The notes under the pieces were generated by a model. That model had not been told where the DNA came from. It did not search any database and saw only the letters and a list, made by a program, of their open reading frames with translations. From Pseudonocardia acidicola (GTDB lineage Bacteria; Actinomycetota; Actinomycetes; Mycobacteriales; Pseudonocardiaceae), in the NCBI RefSeq assembly GCF_012911935.1, contig NZ_JAAXLA010000035.1, positions 1-64,000 of the forward strand: a stretch of 64,000 nt of DNA. The letters are read 5' to 3'. Below are positions 1-9,054 of this stretch, in pieces. The first letter of the stretch is position 1. Each line of letters begins with the position of its first letter. Both the position numbers and the translations under genes were made by a program.

Positions 1-176
1 GCCGGGGCGTCCTTCCGGGTGGCCTCGTCGTCGTCGCGCAGGCCCTTCATCTCGCCCTTGAAGACGCGCGCGGACTGCCCGATGGAGCGGGCCATGTCGG
101 GAAGCTTCTTCGCCCCGAACAGCAGCACCAGCACACCGATCAGGATGACGAGTTCCCAGCCGCCGAGGTTCGGCAT
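1..176 (-). CDS. tatA: Sec-independent translocase subunit TatA (3' end outside window)
   Basis: TatA forms the pore-like part of the twin-arginine translocase, which exports folded proteins across the cytoplasmic membrane. The visible protein starts MPNLGGWELVILIGVLVLLF, a short N-terminus plus one membrane helix. It is followed by the typical FGAKKLP hinge and an amphipathic helix. About 58 codons are present and the C-terminus is lost at the window edge. It follows pafC and a small membrane protein on the same strand, the same order as pafC-tatA in mycobacteria. Likely Tat clients in this window include the Rieske protein (40678-41388) and the metallophosphoesterase (41905-42882). Confidence 0.93.
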   Translation of the reverse strand, partial: MPNLGGWELVILIGVLVLLFGAKKLPDMARSIGQSARVFKGEMKGLRDDDEATRKDAP

Positions 177-233
177 GAGCTGTCCTTCCAACGCGGTCAG
201 ATGTGGCGATACTACGCAGGTGGGCCGGTCCGG

Positions 234-434
234 TCAGCGGGGAGGTTCCACACTTCTCCCCCGCACGGTGTTCAGTTCGGCCGTGAGCGGCGCCATGCCC
301 GATTCCAGGTCGGCGTCCAGCTGTGCCCGGGCCCTGGTGAGCCTGCGGACCGGGCCGCGCAGGCCCAGCAGCAGCACCACCAGTCCGACCAGCCCGACCG
401 CGGCCGTGATCACGGCCGGCAGGTATCCCCCCAA
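234..434 (-). CDS. Small single-helix membrane protein between pafC and tatA
   Basis: A 66-residue protein of unknown function. Residues about 4-28 form one hydrophobic helix. The rest is a basic then polar tail that probably lies in the cytoplasm. The likely start is TTG at 434, only 4 bases after the pafC stop, with a purine-rich GAGGAAGGG ribosome site inside the end of pafC. Translational coupling to pafC is therefore likely. No family is recognised. Position and size suggest a real operon member rather than a shadow frame, but the role is unknown. Confidence 0.6.
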   Translation of the reverse strand: MGGYLPAVITAAVGLVGLVVLLLGLRGPVRRLTRARAQLDADLESGMAPLTAELNTVRGRSVEPPR

Positions 435-438
435 CGTC

Positions 439-1401
439 TCACCCTTCCTCGTCGGCGGCCGAGGCCGCCAGGGCCTCGCGGGCGCGTTGCGCGACCGCGG
501 CGGCCAGTTCCGGTGGTTCCAGGACCCGCGCGCCCCCGCCGAGCCCGAGCACGAGCCGGACCAGCCAGCCCGGATCGGCGTAGCGCAGGGCGACCCGGGC
601 CCTGCCGTCGGCGAGCTCCACGACCTCGTCGACGGGGTAGTACTCGGCGATCCACCGCGCCTGCGGCTCCAGCGCCAGCACGGCGGTGCGATGCTCGGCG
701 GTCGGCCGGAACAGCCCGGCCGAGACGTCGGTGGGCTCGGCCTCGGGCGGTGGGGCGGCGGGCTCGTCGAGCTGCTCGACGGCCTCGACCCGGTCGAGCC
801 GGAACAGCCGCACGCCTTCCGCGCGGCGGCACCACGCCTCCAGGTAGCCGCGGCCTTCGACGAGCAGCAGCCGCATCGGGTCGACGGTGCGCCGGGAGAC
901 GGCGTCGCGGCCCGCGGTGTAGTAGCGGATGCGCAGCGCCCGGCCGTTCTCCAGCGCCGCCCGCACGGCGGCCGTGGTGGCCTCCTCCTCGCGGGTCAGG
1001 TCGACCGCCACCCCGGCCAGCCCGGCGTCACCGACCGCCCGCTCGATCTTGGCGGTGGCCCGGTGCACCGACGCGGTGTCGACCATGCCGGGCACCTCGC
1101 CGAGCGTGCGCAGCGCGACCAGCAGCGCGGTCGCCTCGGCGGTGGTGAGCCGCAGCGGGCGGCGCATCCCGGCGTCCTCGGTGACGGTGACGGTGTCGCC
1201 GGCGAACGACAGGTCGACCAGGTCGCCGGGGCCGTACCCGGGCAGCCCGCACATCCACAGCAGCTCCAGGTCGCGGCGCAGCTGCTTCTCGGTGATGCCG
1301 AAGTCGGCGGCGGCCTCCGCCACGAGCACGCCGGGGCGGGCCAGCAGGTAGGGCACCAGCGACAGCAGCCGCGGCAACCGGTCGGCGACGCCGGGGCTCA
1401 C
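439..1401 (-). CDS. pafC: WYL-domain transcriptional regulator PafC
   Basis: PafC partners PafB in a heterodimeric activator that turns on LexA/RecA-independent DNA-damage genes in mycobacteria. The 320-residue protein has an N-terminal winged-helix region with a FGITEKQLRRDLELL recognition segment. A WYL domain follows (ALRIRYYTAGRD near the middle) and a WYL C-terminal extension ends the protein. The GTG start at 1401 overlaps the pafB stop as GTGA, so the two are translationally coupled, as expected for a 1:1 complex. The symbol is assigned from domain order and the pafA-pafB-pafC-tatA neighbourhood. Confidence 0.9.
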   Translation of the reverse strand: MSPGVADRLPRLLSLVPYLLARPGVLVAEAAADFGITEKQLRRDLELLWMCGLPGYGPGDLVDLSFAGDTVTVTEDAGMRRPLRLTTAEATALLVALRTLGEVPGMVDTASVHRATAKIERAVGDAGLAGVAVDLTREEEATTAAVRAALENGRALRIRYYTAGRDAVSRRTVDPMRLLLVEGRGYLEAWCRRAEGVRLFRLDRVEAVEQLDEPAAPPPEAEPTDVSAGLFRPTAEHRTAVLALEPQARWIAEYYPVDEVVELADGRARVALRYADPGWLVRLVLGLGGGARVLEPPELAAAVAQRAREALAASAADEEG

Positions 1402-2438
1402 GTGCGCACCCCGTCGTCGGCACGGGCCCCGGGATCGGCCTCGGGACGGGCCTCGGAATGGGCTGCGGCGGCGGCCGCCCAGTTGCGCCGCACCATCTCG
1501 GCCAGCTCCGGCGGGTGCAGCACGACGACGTCGGGGCCGTGCCCGCTCAGCCACCGCGCCACCATCCCGACGCTGCGCAGGTCCATCTCCAGCTCGTCGC
1601 CCGGGCGGCCGCGGTGGGTCCGGGGCCCGACCACGCGGCTGATCCGGCGCAACCCGTAGGCCTGGCCGGTGGGCACCCACACCCGGGCGGTGCCGATCAC
1701 CGGCGGCGGGGCGAAGCCCTGTTCGAGGTAGCCCGTCAGGTCGACGTCGGGCGGCACGGTCACCGCCCCGGCCGGCCCGACCGGGGTGACCGGCCCGCTG
1801 ATCCGCGACAGCCGGAACGAGCGGACGTCGTCGCGGTCGCGGTCGTGGCCGACCAGGTACCAGCGGCCGCGCCAGGACACCACGCCCCACGGCTCGACGG
1901 TGCGGCGCACGACCTCGCCGGTCGGGCCGCCGCGGCGGTGGTCGAAGGTCACCGCGCGGCCGGCCTGCACGGCCGCGAGCAGCGGTTCGAACGCCGGCTC
2001 GGTGGCCCGGACCCGCGGCTGCACCGGGCCGACGCGGGTCTCGTCGACCTCCACCCCGGCCGCGCGCAGCTTGAGCAGCGCCCCGTGTGCCGCCCCGGCC
2101 AGCCCCGGGGTGTCCCACAACCGCGCGGCCAGCGCGACGGCGGCGGCCTCGTCGGCCTCCAGGTCGATCTCGCCGAGCTCGTAGTCCTGGCGGGCGATCC
2201 GGTAGCCGTCAGCGGTGTCGAACGACGAGCGCCGGCCTGTCTCCAGCGGGATGCCCAGCTCCCGCAGCTCGTTCTTGTCCCGCTCGAACATGCGGAAGAA
2301 GGCCTCGTCGCTGGGCGCATCGGCGTAGCCGGGCACGGTCGCGCGGATCCGCTCCGCCGACAGGAACTGCCGGGTGGAGAGCAGGCAGAGGACCAGGTTC
2401 ACCAGTCGCTCGGCGCGGGCGGAGGACACGCCGGGCAT
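1398..2438 (-). CDS. pafB: WYL-domain transcriptional regulator PafB
   Basis: First gene of the pafBC pair, 346 residues. The N-terminus (ERLVNLVLCLLSTRQFLSAE) is the typical start of PafB winged-helix domains. It is followed by FFRMFERDKNELRELGIP, then a WYL domain containing WGVVSWRGRWYLVGHDRDR and a C-terminal WCX-like region. The ATG at 2438 (MPGVSSARAERL) is chosen because conservation starts there; the open frame extends further upstream without resembling the family. PafB senses DNA damage with PafC. Unlike in M. tuberculosis, a small divergent gene (2572-2817) sits between pafB and pafA. Confidence 0.9.
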   Translation of the reverse strand: MPGVSSARAERLVNLVLCLLSTRQFLSAERIRATVPGYADAPSDEAFFRMFERDKNELRELGIPLETGRRSSFDTADGYRIARQDYELGEIDLEADEAAAVALAARLWDTPGLAGAAHGALLKLRAAGVEVDETRVGPVQPRVRATEPAFEPLLAAVQAGRAVTFDHRRGGPTGEVVRRTVEPWGVVSWRGRWYLVGHDRDRDDVRSFRLSRISGPVTPVGPAGAVTVPPDVDLTGYLEQGFAPPPVIGTARVWVPTGQAYGLRRISRVVGPRTHRGRPGDELEMDLRSVGMVARWLSGHGPDVVVLHPPELAEMVRRNWAAAAAAHSEARPEADPGARADDGVRT

Positions 2439-2571
2439 CGTACGACCGCTGCGTCGCGCGTATCGGGCAACTCGGAAAACCGCGGCCGTCTCACGATGTG
2501 ACGCCTGATCACCTTGACGGGCCCGGACCGGACTACGACGCTCGACGTGACGCCGGACACGGAGGAATTTC

Positions 2572-2817
2572 ATGACTGACCTGGGTACGTCCGAGACCTT
2601 CAACCCGTGGAGCGTCGTCAACCTGGTGTTCCATCACCTGGCCGAGCAGGGTCTGCACCCGGTGCTGGGCGAGGCGGGGCATCCGGCGGAGGCGGCCTCC
2701 GACCTCCTGCGAGCACTCGGCATCGCCCCCGGCCCGGACACCGCCGGCCCGGCCGCGCCCGGGGTCCAGGAGACGCTGGCCGACCTGCGCAGACAGATGC
2801 TGCCGGGCGTCGAGTAG
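2572..2817 (+). CDS. Small unknown protein between pafB and pafA
   Basis: An 81-residue acidic, helical protein on the opposite strand to its neighbours. A strong ribosome site (GGAGGAATTTC) precedes the ATG. The central part (NPWSVVNLVFHHLAEQGLHP) looks globular, and the C-terminus ends in a predicted helix (LADLRRQMLPGV). No Cys, signal peptide or membrane segment is seen. I do not recognise a characterised family. It converges with the 3' end of pafA (2851). The ribosome site and coherent sequence argue that it is genuine. Confidence 0.65.
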   Translation: MTDLGTSETFNPWSVVNLVFHHLAEQGLHPVLGEAGHPAEAASDLLRALGIAPGPDTAGPAAPGVQETLADLRRQMLPGVE

Positions 2818-2850
2818 GGCGCAACCGCGCACGACCCTCAGCCCACGGCA

Positions 2851-4212
2851 TCACAGCGAGGCGATGAGGCGGTCCACCCGCTCGTCGACGGCGCGGAACG
2901 GGTCCTTGCACAGCACCGTGCGCTGCGCCTGGTCGTTCAGCTTCAGGTGCACCCAGTCGACGGTGAAGTCCCGCCCGGCGGCCTGCGCGGCGGCGATGAA
3001 GTCGCCGCGCAGCTTGGCCCGGGTGGTCTGCGGCGGGGTGTCCTTGGCCGCCTCGATCTCGCCGTCGTCGGTGACCCGGTCGACCATGCCTTTGCGCTGC
3101 AGCATGTCGAACAGGCCCCGGCCACGCCGGATGTCGTGGTAGGCGAGGTCGAGCTGGGCGATGCGGGCGCTCGCGAGGTCCAGGCCGTTGCGCTCCCGAT
3201 AGCGTTCGACCAGCCGGTGCTTGATCGCCCAGTCGATCTCGCGGTCGATCAGCGAGAGGTTCTGGGTCTCCACGGCGTCGAGGGCACGGCCCCACAGTTC
3301 GAGCACCCGCTCGGTGGTCTTGTCCGCGCTGCCCCGGGCCTGCACGTGCTCGACGGCGCGGGCGTAGTACTCCCGCTGGATGTCCAGCGCGCTGGCCTCA
3401 CGCCCGCCGGCGAGGCGCACGGTGCGCCGGCCGGTGAGGTCGTGGCTGATCTCCCGGATCGCCCGGATCGGGTTGTCCAGGGTGAAGTCCCGGAACTGGA
3501 CGCCCGCCTCGATCATCTCGAGGACCAGCGTCGCCGAGCCCACCTTGAGCAGGGTGGTCACCTCGGACATGTTCGAGTCGCCCACGATGACGTGCAGCCG
3601 GCGGTAGCGCTCGGCGTCGGCGTGCGGTTCGTCGCGGGTGTTGATGATCGGCCGGGACCGGGTGGTGGCGCTGGAGACGCCCTCCCAGATGTGCTCGGCG
3701 CGCTGGGAGAGGCAGTAGACCGCCCCGCGCGGGGTCTGCAGCACCTTACCGGCGCCGCAGATGAGTTGACGGGTGACCAGGAAGGGCAACAGCACGTCCG
3801 CGATCCGGGCGAATTCGCCGGCGCGGGCCACGAGGTAGTTCTCGTGGCAGCCGTAGGAGTTGCCCGCCGAGTCGGTGTTGTTCTTGAACAGATAGATGTC
3901 GCCGCCGATGCCCTCGTCGATGAGGCGTCGCTCCGCGTCGACGAGCAGGTCCTCGAGGATCCGCTCGCCCGCCTTGTCATGGGCGACGAGCTGGGTCAGC
4001 GAGTCGCACTCGGCGGTCGCGTACTCCGGATGGGAACCGACATCCAGATAGAGTCGTGCCCCGTTGCGGAGGAAGACGTTCGATGACCGGCCCCACGAGA
4101 CCACACGGCGGAACAGGTATCGCGCCACTTCGTCCGGGGACAGCCGACGCTGGCCGTGGAAGGTGCAGGTGACCCCGAACTCGGTCTCGACACCGTAGAT
4201 CCGACGCTGCAT
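2851..4212 (-). CDS. pafA: Pup-protein ligase PafA
   Basis: PafA phosphorylates the C-terminal glutamate of Pup and joins it to lysines of target proteins, marking them for the proteasome. The 453-residue protein belongs to the glutamine synthetase/GCS-like fold. It starts [14 protein letters not shown], carrying the first metal-binding glutamates, and contains [33 protein letters not shown] and [20 protein letters not shown]. These are the ATP and Mg sites shared with Dop. Length matches the mycobacterial enzyme. A TACGCT hexamer ends 7 bases before the ATG, so transcription may be leaderless, although GGAGG also lies directly before the start. Dop is about 20 kb away at 23058-24575. Confidence 0.96.
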   Translation of the reverse strand: MQRRIYGVETEFGVTCTFHGQRRLSPDEVARYLFRRVVSWGRSSNVFLRNGARLYLDVGSHPEYATAECDSLTQLVAHDKAGERILEDLLVDAERRLIDEGIGGDIYLFKNNTDSAGNSYGCHENYLVARAGEFARIADVLLPFLVTRQLICGAGKVLQTPRGAVYCLSQRAEHIWEGVSSATTRSRPIINTRDEPHADAERYRRLHVIVGDSNMSEVTTLLKVGSATLVLEMIEAGVQFRDFTLDNPIRAIREISHDLTGRRTVRLAGGREASALDIQREYYARAVEHVQARGSADKTTERVLELWGRALDAVETQNLSLIDREIDWAIKHRLVERYRERNGLDLASARIAQLDLAYHDIRRGRGLFDMLQRKGMVDRVTDDGEIEAAKDTPPQTTRAKLRGDFIAAAQAAGRDFTVDWVHLKLNDQAQRTVLCKDPFRAVDERVDRLIASL

Positions 4213-4219
4213 GCCCTCC

Positions 4220-4225
4220 AGCGTA
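4220..4225 (-). promoter_or_regulatory. Candidate -10 element of pafA
   Basis: TACGCT on the minus strand, separated from the pafA ATG by 7 bases. The 42-base divergent gap to 4255 leaves no room for a long leader. Confidence 0.4.
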
Positions 4226-4241
4226 AGCGGAACACCGCCCG

Positions 4242-4247
4242 TACTGT
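4242..4247 (+). promoter_or_regulatory. Candidate -10 element of the PAP2-DAGK gene
   Basis: TACTGT with 7 bases to the GTG at 4255. No Shine-Dalgarno sequence is visible, consistent with a leaderless mRNA. Confidence 0.4.
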
Positions 4248-4254
4248 CACGCCT

Positions 4255-5802
4255 GTGATCGAGTGGTTCCGCCAGGTTGTCGACGAGGTGAACGAGGCCG
4301 ATCGGGGCATCGCGCGCCGAATCGCCCGTCGGCCCCCCAGTCCGCTGGACACGGCGATGAAGGGGCTGTCGACGGCAGCCGACCACAGCGTGCTCTGGTT
4401 CGGCATCGCCGCGCTGCTGGCGACCCGCAAGGGGGCCAGCCGCAAGGCCGCCGTGCGGGGGGTGCTGGCCATCGCCGGGGCGAGCGCCACCGCCAACGCG
4501 GTGCTGAAGCCGCTGCTGCCGCGGCGCCGCCCCGCGGCCGCGGAGTTGCCGGCCTACCAGACGCTGGCCGACCCGCCGACGTCCTCGTCGTTCCCGTCCG
4601 GGCACGCGGCCTCCGCGGCCGCGTTCGCCACCGCGGTGGCGCTGGAGAGCCCGAAGCTGGGTCTCGCCGTCGCACCGGTCGCCGGCGCGGTCGCCTACTC
4701 GCGGACCCGCGTGGGCGTGCATTGGACCTCCGACGTGGTCGCCGGGGCGGCGGTGGGTGCGGGCATCGCGCTGGCCACCCGCCGGTGGTGGCCCGTCCGG
4801 AGCACCGATGAAGCACGCGCACGACCGATGGACGCGGTGCCGGAGCTACCCGACGGCGAGGGCCTGGTGATCGTGGCCAACGCCAACTCCGGCGACCCGA
4901 ACGTCGATCCGGCCGACGAGGTCGCCGAGGCGCTGCCCGCCGCGCTGGTGCTGCGCGCCGAGGAGGGCCTCGACCTGGGCGACCAGCTCGAGGCCGCGCT
5001 GGCCCGGCGGGGCGGCTGGGTCCGTGCGGTGGGTGTGGCCGGCGGTGACGGCACGGTCGCGGCCGTCGCCGCGGTGGCCAACCGGCACGGGCTGCCGCTC
5101 GTCCTCGTCCCGGCCGGGACGCTGAACCACTTCGCCCGCGACGTGGGCGTCTACGACCTGCAGGAGGCCGTCGACGCCACCAACGCCGGGGAGGCGGTGG
5201 CGGTCGATCTCGGTCTGGTGGAGGCGCACCCGGGGATGGGCGCGGACCCGAAGTCCGCCGAGGTCACCCGCACCCGGTACTTCCTCAACACCGCGAGCAT
5301 CGGCTCCTACCCGGAGCTGGTGCAGCTGCGGGAGCGGTGGCAGCCGCGTTACGGCAAGTGGCCGGCCTTCGCCGCCGCGCTGGTGTCGGTGCTGCGCAAG
5401 TCCGAACGGGTCGAGGTCAAGATCGACGGCGAGTGGCGCCTGGTGTGGTTCCTGTTCGTCGGCAACGGGCCCTACCACCCGCGCGGGATGGTCCCGGCCT
5501 ACCGGCCCACCCTCGACTCGGGCCTGCTCGACGTCCGCTGGCTGCGCGCCGACCTGCACTTCTCCCGGGCCCGCGCGTTCCTCGCGCTGGCGCTCGGCGC
5601 GCTCGGGCACAGCCGGGTCTACACCCAGCGCGAGGTCCGCGAGCTCGACGTCGAGCTCCGGGTTCCGGGGATGCTGGCCACCGACGGTGAGGTCGTCGAG
5701 GAGGCCGGGCGGTACACCTTCCGGGTCGCGAAGGACCCGATCCCGGTCTACCGGCGCGACGAGGACAACTGGACCGGCCGCGACCGCCCGTACGTGGGTT
5801 GA
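4255..5802 (+). CDS. Fused PAP2 phosphatase / diacylglycerol kinase-family protein
   Basis: A 515-residue two-domain lipid enzyme. Residues about 25-180 are a PAP2 (type 2 phosphatidic acid phosphatase) domain with its three signatures: K85 to RP93, PSGH at 114-117, and SR149 with H156 and D160. Residues about 200-510 are a YegS/diacylglycerol-kinase catalytic domain with GGDGT at 263-267 and a later GNGPYHPRG segment. One half would remove phosphate from a lipid and the other would add it, so the in vivo substrate cannot be read from sequence. GTG at 4255 is preferred; the frame upstream overlaps pafA. Hydrophobic segments in the PAP2 half suggest membrane association. Confidence 0.88.
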   Translation: MIEWFRQVVDEVNEADRGIARRIARRPPSPLDTAMKGLSTAADHSVLWFGIAALLATRKGASRKAAVRGVLAIAGASATANAVLKPLLPRRRPAAAELPAYQTLADPPTSSSFPSGHAASAAAFATAVALESPKLGLAVAPVAGAVAYSRTRVGVHWTSDVVAGAAVGAGIALATRRWWPVRSTDEARARPMDAVPELPDGEGLVIVANANSGDPNVDPADEVAEALPAALVLRAEEGLDLGDQLEAALARRGGWVRAVGVAGGDGTVAAVAAVANRHGLPLVLVPAGTLNHFARDVGVYDLQEAVDATNAGEAVAVDLGLVEAHPGMGADPKSAEVTRTRYFLNTASIGSYPELVQLRERWQPRYGKWPAFAAALVSVLRKSERVEVKIDGEWRLVWFLFVGNGPYHPRGMVPAYRPTLDSGLLDVRWLRADLHFSRARAFLALALGALGHSRVYTQREVRELDVELRVPGMLATDGEVVEEAGRYTFRVAKDPIPVYRRDEDNWTGRDRPYVG

Positions 5803-5809
5803 TCGTGCG

Positions 5810-7747
5810 TCAGCGCACCCGGCGGCCGGTCTCGGCGCAGGAGTAACCGCCGAGGGCCTCCACCTCGGCCCGGAAGTCCGGGCGGTCGAGCAGTGCCCAC
5901 AGCGGCGCGAGCAGCTCGTCGTCCAGGGCGGAGGCGCGCAGCACCAGGTCGTAGGGCTCCTGGGCGACGGGGACGAAGTCCAGCCCGAAGGCCCGGGCGG
6001 CGGCCAGGATGCCCATCCCGGTGTCGGCCCGGCCGGCGGCCACCGCGGCGGCCACCGCGAGGTGGGTGTGTTCCTCGCGCGAGTAGCCGGACACCGTCGC
6101 GGGGTCGGTCCCGCGGCGGGCCAGCTCGTGGTCGAGCAGGGCGCGGGTACCGGCCCCACGCTGCCGGTTGACGTACCGCAGGCCGGGCCTGGTCAGGTCG
6201 TCGACGCCGCAGAGCCCGAGCGGGTTGCCCGGGGCGACGATGAGCCCCTGGTCGCGGTGCACCAGCCGGACCACGGCGACGTCGGCATCCGCGCCGAGCA
6301 GCCTGTCGATGTAGGGCAGCGTGTACTCCCCCGTCGCCGGGTCCAGCAGGTGCGAGCCGGCGACGTGGCACAGGCCGTCGCGCAGGGCCACCAGGCCCCC
6401 GAGCGACCCGACGTTGGACGAGGCCAGCGTGACCAGCGGGTCCTGCGCGTGCAGCGCGGAGGCGGCCAGGTCCAGCACGAGGTCGTGCGAGCCGATCGCG
6501 ACGATCGTGTGCCCGATCTCGGCGAGCCCGCGCAGCAGTTGCACCCGGACCTGCTCACCGGCGTGGTGGCCCTCCACCCCGGCGGGCACCACGAGCAGGC
6601 CGTCGGCGCGCACCAGCGAGGTGAGCACCCCGGCGCCACGGGGCAGCGGTGTGGCGACCACCTCGCCCTGCACCCGCCCCAGCCGGACCCGCACCCAGTC
6701 GTCCATCCCGATCGCGGAGGGCAGCTTGCGGGCCAGTCGCGCGGTGGTCGAGGGCCGCTCCCGCGGCGCGGCGCCTTCGAGGTCGGCGAGCAGCGGCGCG
6801 GCGAAGATGTCGAAGGTGAGCGCGGCCGAGACCGGGTAGCCCGGCGCGCCGAGCACCGGGGTCGCGGGGGTCCCGGCCGGGCCGGCGACGGTGCCGAGCA
6901 CGACCGGGTGCCCGGGCCGCACCGCGACCCCGTGCACCGCGAGCGTCCCGGCGCCGGCGACGACGCGGGCGGTGTAGTCGTCGCGGCCGGCGCTGGACCC
7001 GGCGATGAGGATGACCAGGTCGGCGTCGACGGCGGCGGCGCGCAGGGCCGCGGTGATGGCGTCCGGGTCGTCGGCGACGATGTCGGTGACGCGCGGGTCG
7101 CAGCCGGCCTCGCGGGCCTGGGCGGCGAGCATCAGCGAGTTCGTGTCCAGGATCTCCCCGGCGGCGGGCTCGGTGCCGATCGGACGGATCTCGTCGCCGG
7201 TCGGCACGATGACCACCCGCGGCGGGCGCCGCACGGTGAGCTCGGTGGCCCCGGCCGCGGCGCAGGCGGCCACGTCGACCGGCCGGAGCCGGTGGCCCTC
7301 CGGCAGCAGCAGCTCGGTGGCGCTGATGTCCTCGCCGATCGAGCGGACGTGCTGGTAAGGCGGCACGGCGGCGCGCAGCTCGGCGGCCCCGTCGGCGGTC
7401 CGGTGCACCTGCTCGCGCATGACGACGGCGTCGTAGCCGGCCGGCAGCGGGTCCCCGGTGTCGACCACCTCGAACTCGCCCGCGGCGAGCAGCACCGGGG
7501 TGGTCTCGGCCGCACCGACGGTGTCGGCCGCCCGGACCGCGATGCCGTCCATCCCCGCGGAGTCGAACGCGGGCGAGGACCGCCGTGCCCACACCGGTTC
7601 GGCGGTCACCCGGCCGACGGCGGCCGCGGCGGGGACCCGCATCGCCTCCACCCGGGCGGGGCAGCCCGTTGCGGCCCGCGCCTGCCGCCAGGCATCGAGG
7701 GCCGCCGCGGCGGGGACATCGGAGACGAAGGGACTCGCGGCGCTCAC
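5810..7747 (-). CDS. MoeA-like molybdopterin molybdenumtransferase fused to a PBP-type domain
   Basis: A 645-residue fusion. Residues about 1-410 are MoeA-like: the FDSAGMDGIAVRAADT motif, a PTGDEI segment, and a substrate-binding region with AGSSAGRDDY. Residues about 430-640 are a periplasmic-binding-protein-like domain of the type found C-terminal to archaeal and actinobacterial MoeA/ModE proteins (the PF12727 type), with GLRYVNRQRGAGTRALLD and REEHTHLAVAAAVAAGRADTG. There is no signal peptide, so the binding domain acts in the cytoplasm, presumably on a small oxyanion or pterin. It is the last gene of the Mo/W operon, 74 bases after moeA. Start GTG 7747 follows TACGGT by 6 bases. Domain names are solid; the ligand is unknown. 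Confidence 0.88.
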   Translation of the reverse strand: MSAASPFVSDVPAAAALDAWRQARAATGCPARVEAMRVPAAAAVGRVTAEPVWARRSSPAFDSAGMDGIAVRAADTVGAAETTPVLLAAGEFEVVDTGDPLPAGYDAVVMREQVHRTADGAAELRAAVPPYQHVRSIGEDISATELLLPEGHRLRPVDVAACAAAGATELTVRRPPRVVIVPTGDEIRPIGTEPAAGEILDTNSLMLAAQAREAGCDPRVTDIVADDPDAITAALRAAAVDADLVILIAGSSAGRDDYTARVVAGAGTLAVHGVAVRPGHPVVLGTVAGPAGTPATPVLGAPGYPVSAALTFDIFAAPLLADLEGAAPRERPSTTARLARKLPSAIGMDDWVRVRLGRVQGEVVATPLPRGAGVLTSLVRADGLLVVPAGVEGHHAGEQVRVQLLRGLAEIGHTIVAIGSHDLVLDLAASALHAQDPLVTLASSNVGSLGGLVALRDGLCHVAGSHLLDPATGEYTLPYIDRLLGADADVAVVRLVHRDQGLIVAPGNPLGLCGVDDLTRPGLRYVNRQRGAGTRALLDHELARRGTDPATVSGYSREEHTHLAVAAAVAAGRADTGMGILAAARAFGLDFVPVAQEPYDLVLRASALDDELLAPLWALLDRPDFRAEVEALGGYSCAETGRRVR

Positions 7748-7753
7748 ACCGCG

Positions 7754-7759
7754 ACCGTA
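7754..7759 (-). promoter_or_regulatory. Candidate -10 element of the MoeA-PBP gene
   Basis: TACGGT on the minus strand, 6 bases before the GTG at 7747. It would let this gene be transcribed apart from moeA. Confidence 0.4.
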
Positions 7760-7821
7760 TCCGCCCGACCGGTCGCGCCGGCACACCGTGCGGGGCCGCG
7801 GCGGTGTGCCGGCGGCCGGGG

Positions 7822-9054
7822 TCAGCGGTACAGCGTCACCTCGACCTCGCAGCCGGCGTCCAGGCCGGTCGCCGGTTCCGGGACGATCAGGTGGCCGTCG
7901 GCCCGGGTCAGCACCGACAGCAGCGCCGACGGGCCGAACAGCGGCGCCGCGACCCCGTCGCGGACGCTCACCTGCACCACGTCGAGCCGGCCGCCGGCCG
8001 AGGGCACGTCACGGGACAGCCGAGCCCGGGTGGTCGGCTCCGGCGGCGGGACCTCGCAGCCCGCCAGCCGCCACACCAGCGGCACCCCGACCAGCCGGAA
8101 CACGACCAGCGCGGACAGCGGATTGCCGGGCAGCCCGACGACGGGGATCCCGGCGCACTCGGCGAGCAGGGTCGGTTTACCGGGCTTGATCGCGAGGCCG
8201 TGGCACCAGATGTCGCCGAGCGCGGCCACCGCACCCGCGGTCTCGTCGCGAGCGCCGACCGAGGACCCCGCCGAGACGACCACCAGGTCGGCGGTGGGGA
8301 GGACCTCGCGCAACGTCGCCTCCAGGGCGCCCGGGTCGTCCGGCACGATCCCGGCGACCACCGGTTCCCCACCGGCGTCGGCGACCAGCCCCGCCAGCGC
8401 CGAGGCGGTGGCGTCGCGCACCTGGCCGGGCGCCAGCTCCGCGGTGCACGGCGGCACCACCTCGTCCCCGGTCGAGACGATCGTGACCCGGGGGCGGGCG
8501 TGCACCGCCACGGCGGTCACCCCGGCGGCGGCGAGCAGCCCCAGGTCGGGGGCCCGCAGCGGGCGCCCGGCGGGGACCAGCGCGGCGCCCGCGGCGACGT
8601 CCTCGTCGGCCCGCACCAGGCCACCGCCCGGAGCGACGGGCCGGGTCACCTCGATCGTGCCGGGCATCGTCTCGGCGGTGTACTCGACCATCACCACCGC
8701 GTCCGCGCCGTCGGGCAGCACGCCACCGGTCGGCATCGCGACACAGCCGCCGGGCGGGACCGCGACCGTCGGCGCGGCGCCCATTCGCACCGCCCCGGCC
8801 AGGTCGAGGTAGGAGGGCAGCCCTTCGGAGGCGCCGTAGGTGTCGGCGGCGCGGACGGCGAAGCCGTCGACGGTGGACCGGACGAACCCGGGCAGCGGGT
8901 CCGGCGCGCGCACCTCGGCGGCGGGCACCCGGTGCAGGGCGGCCGCGAGCGGCACGGACTCCACAGCGGTGCGCCGGGCGGGCCGGAACCCGGCGAGGGT
9001 CTCGGAGACGGTGCGGGCGGTGAAGAACTCCCGCCCGCGCACACGCTCGCTCAC
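7822..9054 (-). CDS. moeA: Molybdopterin molybdenumtransferase MoeA
   Basis: MoeA inserts molybdate (or tungstate) into adenylylated molybdopterin. The 410-residue protein shows the full domain order: FVRSTVDGFAVRAADTYG near residue 55, VSTGDEVV, SAGSSVGARDET, GKPTLLAECAGIPVVGLPGNP and a C-terminal beta domain. The GTG start at 9054 overlaps the stop of the FDH NADH-binding subunit by 4 bases, so cofactor insertion is tied to FDH expression. It is distinct from the MoeA-PBP fusion just downstream, giving two MoeA paralogues in one operon. Confidence 0.93.
   Translation of the reverse strand: MSERVRGREFFTARTVSETLAGFRPARRTAVESVPLAAALHRVPAAEVRAPDPLPGFVRSTVDGFAVRAADTYGASEGLPSYLDLAGAVRMGAAPTVAVPPGGCVAMPTGGVLPDGADAVVMVEYTAETMPGTIEVTRPVAPGGGLVRADEDVAAGAALVPAGRPLRAPDLGLLAAAGVTAVAVHARPRVTIVSTGDEVVPPCTAELAPGQVRDATASALAGLVADAGGEPVVAGIVPDDPGALEATLREVLPTADLVVVSAGSSVGARDETAGAVAALGDIWCHGLAIKPGKPTLLAECAGIPVVGLPGNPLSALVVFRLVGVPLVWRLAGCEVPPPEPTTRARLSRDVPSAGGRLDVVQVSVRDGVAAPLFGPSALLSVLTRADGHLIVPEPATGLDAGCEVEVTLYR

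Noticed and set aside
2947-4086. Long plus-strand frame opposite pafA
   Set aside because: It has Val/Gly/Leu/Arg-rich text typical of antisense of high-GC genes and lies wholly within pafA.
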